Assembly: GCA_025765595.1 (NCBI GenBank)
Contig: JAIVFH010000033.1
Location: 248,001 to 312,000, forward strand
DNA: 64,000 nucleotides
Direction: 5' to 3'
Source: Obelidium mucronatum
Lineage: Eukaryota; Chytridiomycota; Chytridiomycetes; Chytridiales; Chytriomycetaceae
Position 1 is the first letter of the stretch; the number at the start of each line of letters is the position of its first letter. Of the stretch, positions 63,717-64,000 are shown piece by piece. Position numbers and translations under genes: made by a program. The notes below the pieces were generated by a model that was not told the origin of the DNA, searched no databases, and saw only the letters and a list, made by a program, of their open reading frames with translations.

Positions 63717-64000
63717 CGCTGTGTGACACAAGATTGGATATTTATCTTCACCACCAACATGAGACTTGTCGAGTTGTGTGCCAATATTCTGGATGTGAAA
63801 AGGACCAGTGTCAAGACCGGGAGAACTCTAAGGTATTAAAGGAACAATCTTGCACTGCTGCATTCCAGGTCATTCTACTGATGATTGCATATTCCGGAAT
63901 TGTAATGCAGTGGAATGTGAGTTATGCAACCGTCATTTTATTAATAAGCATTATTACATATGAAAAAATAAACCTCAGTCAGCACCTACATTCCATTCCC
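63717..64000 (+). other. right edge, Cys/His-rich open stretch
   Basis: A frame open to the window edge includes HHQHETCRVVCQYSGCEKDQC. An alternative frame gives CIPGHSTDDCIFRNC. Such Cys/His spacing is seen in zinc-binding domains of transposon proteins, but there is no start and no clear family. Confidence 0.2.

Overview
This window is nuclear DNA of a fungus that makes flagellated spores, most likely a chytrid (Chytridiomycota). That placement is an inference. It rests on short GT-AG introns in compact genes, a large secreted chitinase with a chitin-binding module, fungal-type SEN54, SEC66-like and DPB2 genes, and flagellum-associated genes (an LRRC71-like axonemal protein and a roadblock-type dynein light chain). 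No species is claimed.

Layout. 0-19.8 kb is dense housekeeping sequence: a DDI1-like 3' end, a Gyp5/EVI5-type Rab GAP, an unrecognised coiled-coil gene, an Sds3-like HDAC-complex subunit, Mo25, profilin, DIM1 (U5 snRNP), a secreted Cys-rich protein, LRRC71, a Sec66-like protein, DNA polymerase epsilon subunit B and a 2OG-Fe(II) oxygenase. 19.9-44.5 kb is bounded by two direct copies of a ~1.3 kb repeat (a third, partial copy lies at 36.7 kb). It carries TRAPPC13, a nearly complete 6.9 kb tyrosine-recombinase (DIRS/PAT/Ngaro-like) retrotransposon, an ABCC transporter, a modular secreted DUF3472-like protein and a chitinase with two GH18 domains. 44.5-57.2 kb is again gene-dense: SEN54, an unrecognised gene, SF3A2, a multi-membrane-span protein, an SLF2/Nse6-like protein, roadblock light chain and an RCC1-repeat mitochondrial protein. 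Two truncated duplicates of neighbouring genes lie among them. From 57.2 kb to the end I see no intact gene, only transposon relics (PIF/Harbinger-type transposase, a MITE-like unit and arrays of degenerate short repeats).

Three observations stand out. First, short perfect palindromes of the form ACCGCC-NNN-GGCGGT fill two introns and part of SEN54, and their two arms vary together. Second, in most conserved genes the homology continues after one surplus base: I count about 24 such +1 steps against about 4 in the other direction. Third, the retrotransposon has poly(A) tracts of 19-32 nt next to its ORFs on the coding strand, and a field of short hairpins between two of them. The +1 steps may be uncorrected insertion errors, so gene models below are given as spans with the break positions stated.

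The genes do not form an operon-like pathway. Themes are mRNA splicing (DIM1, SF3A2), replication and genome stability (DPB2, SLF2-like), membrane traffic (TBC, TRAPPC13, Sec66), polarity and actin (Mo25, profilin), flagella (LRRC71, roadblock) and an extracellular chitin/carbohydrate group (36.3-41.2 kb).
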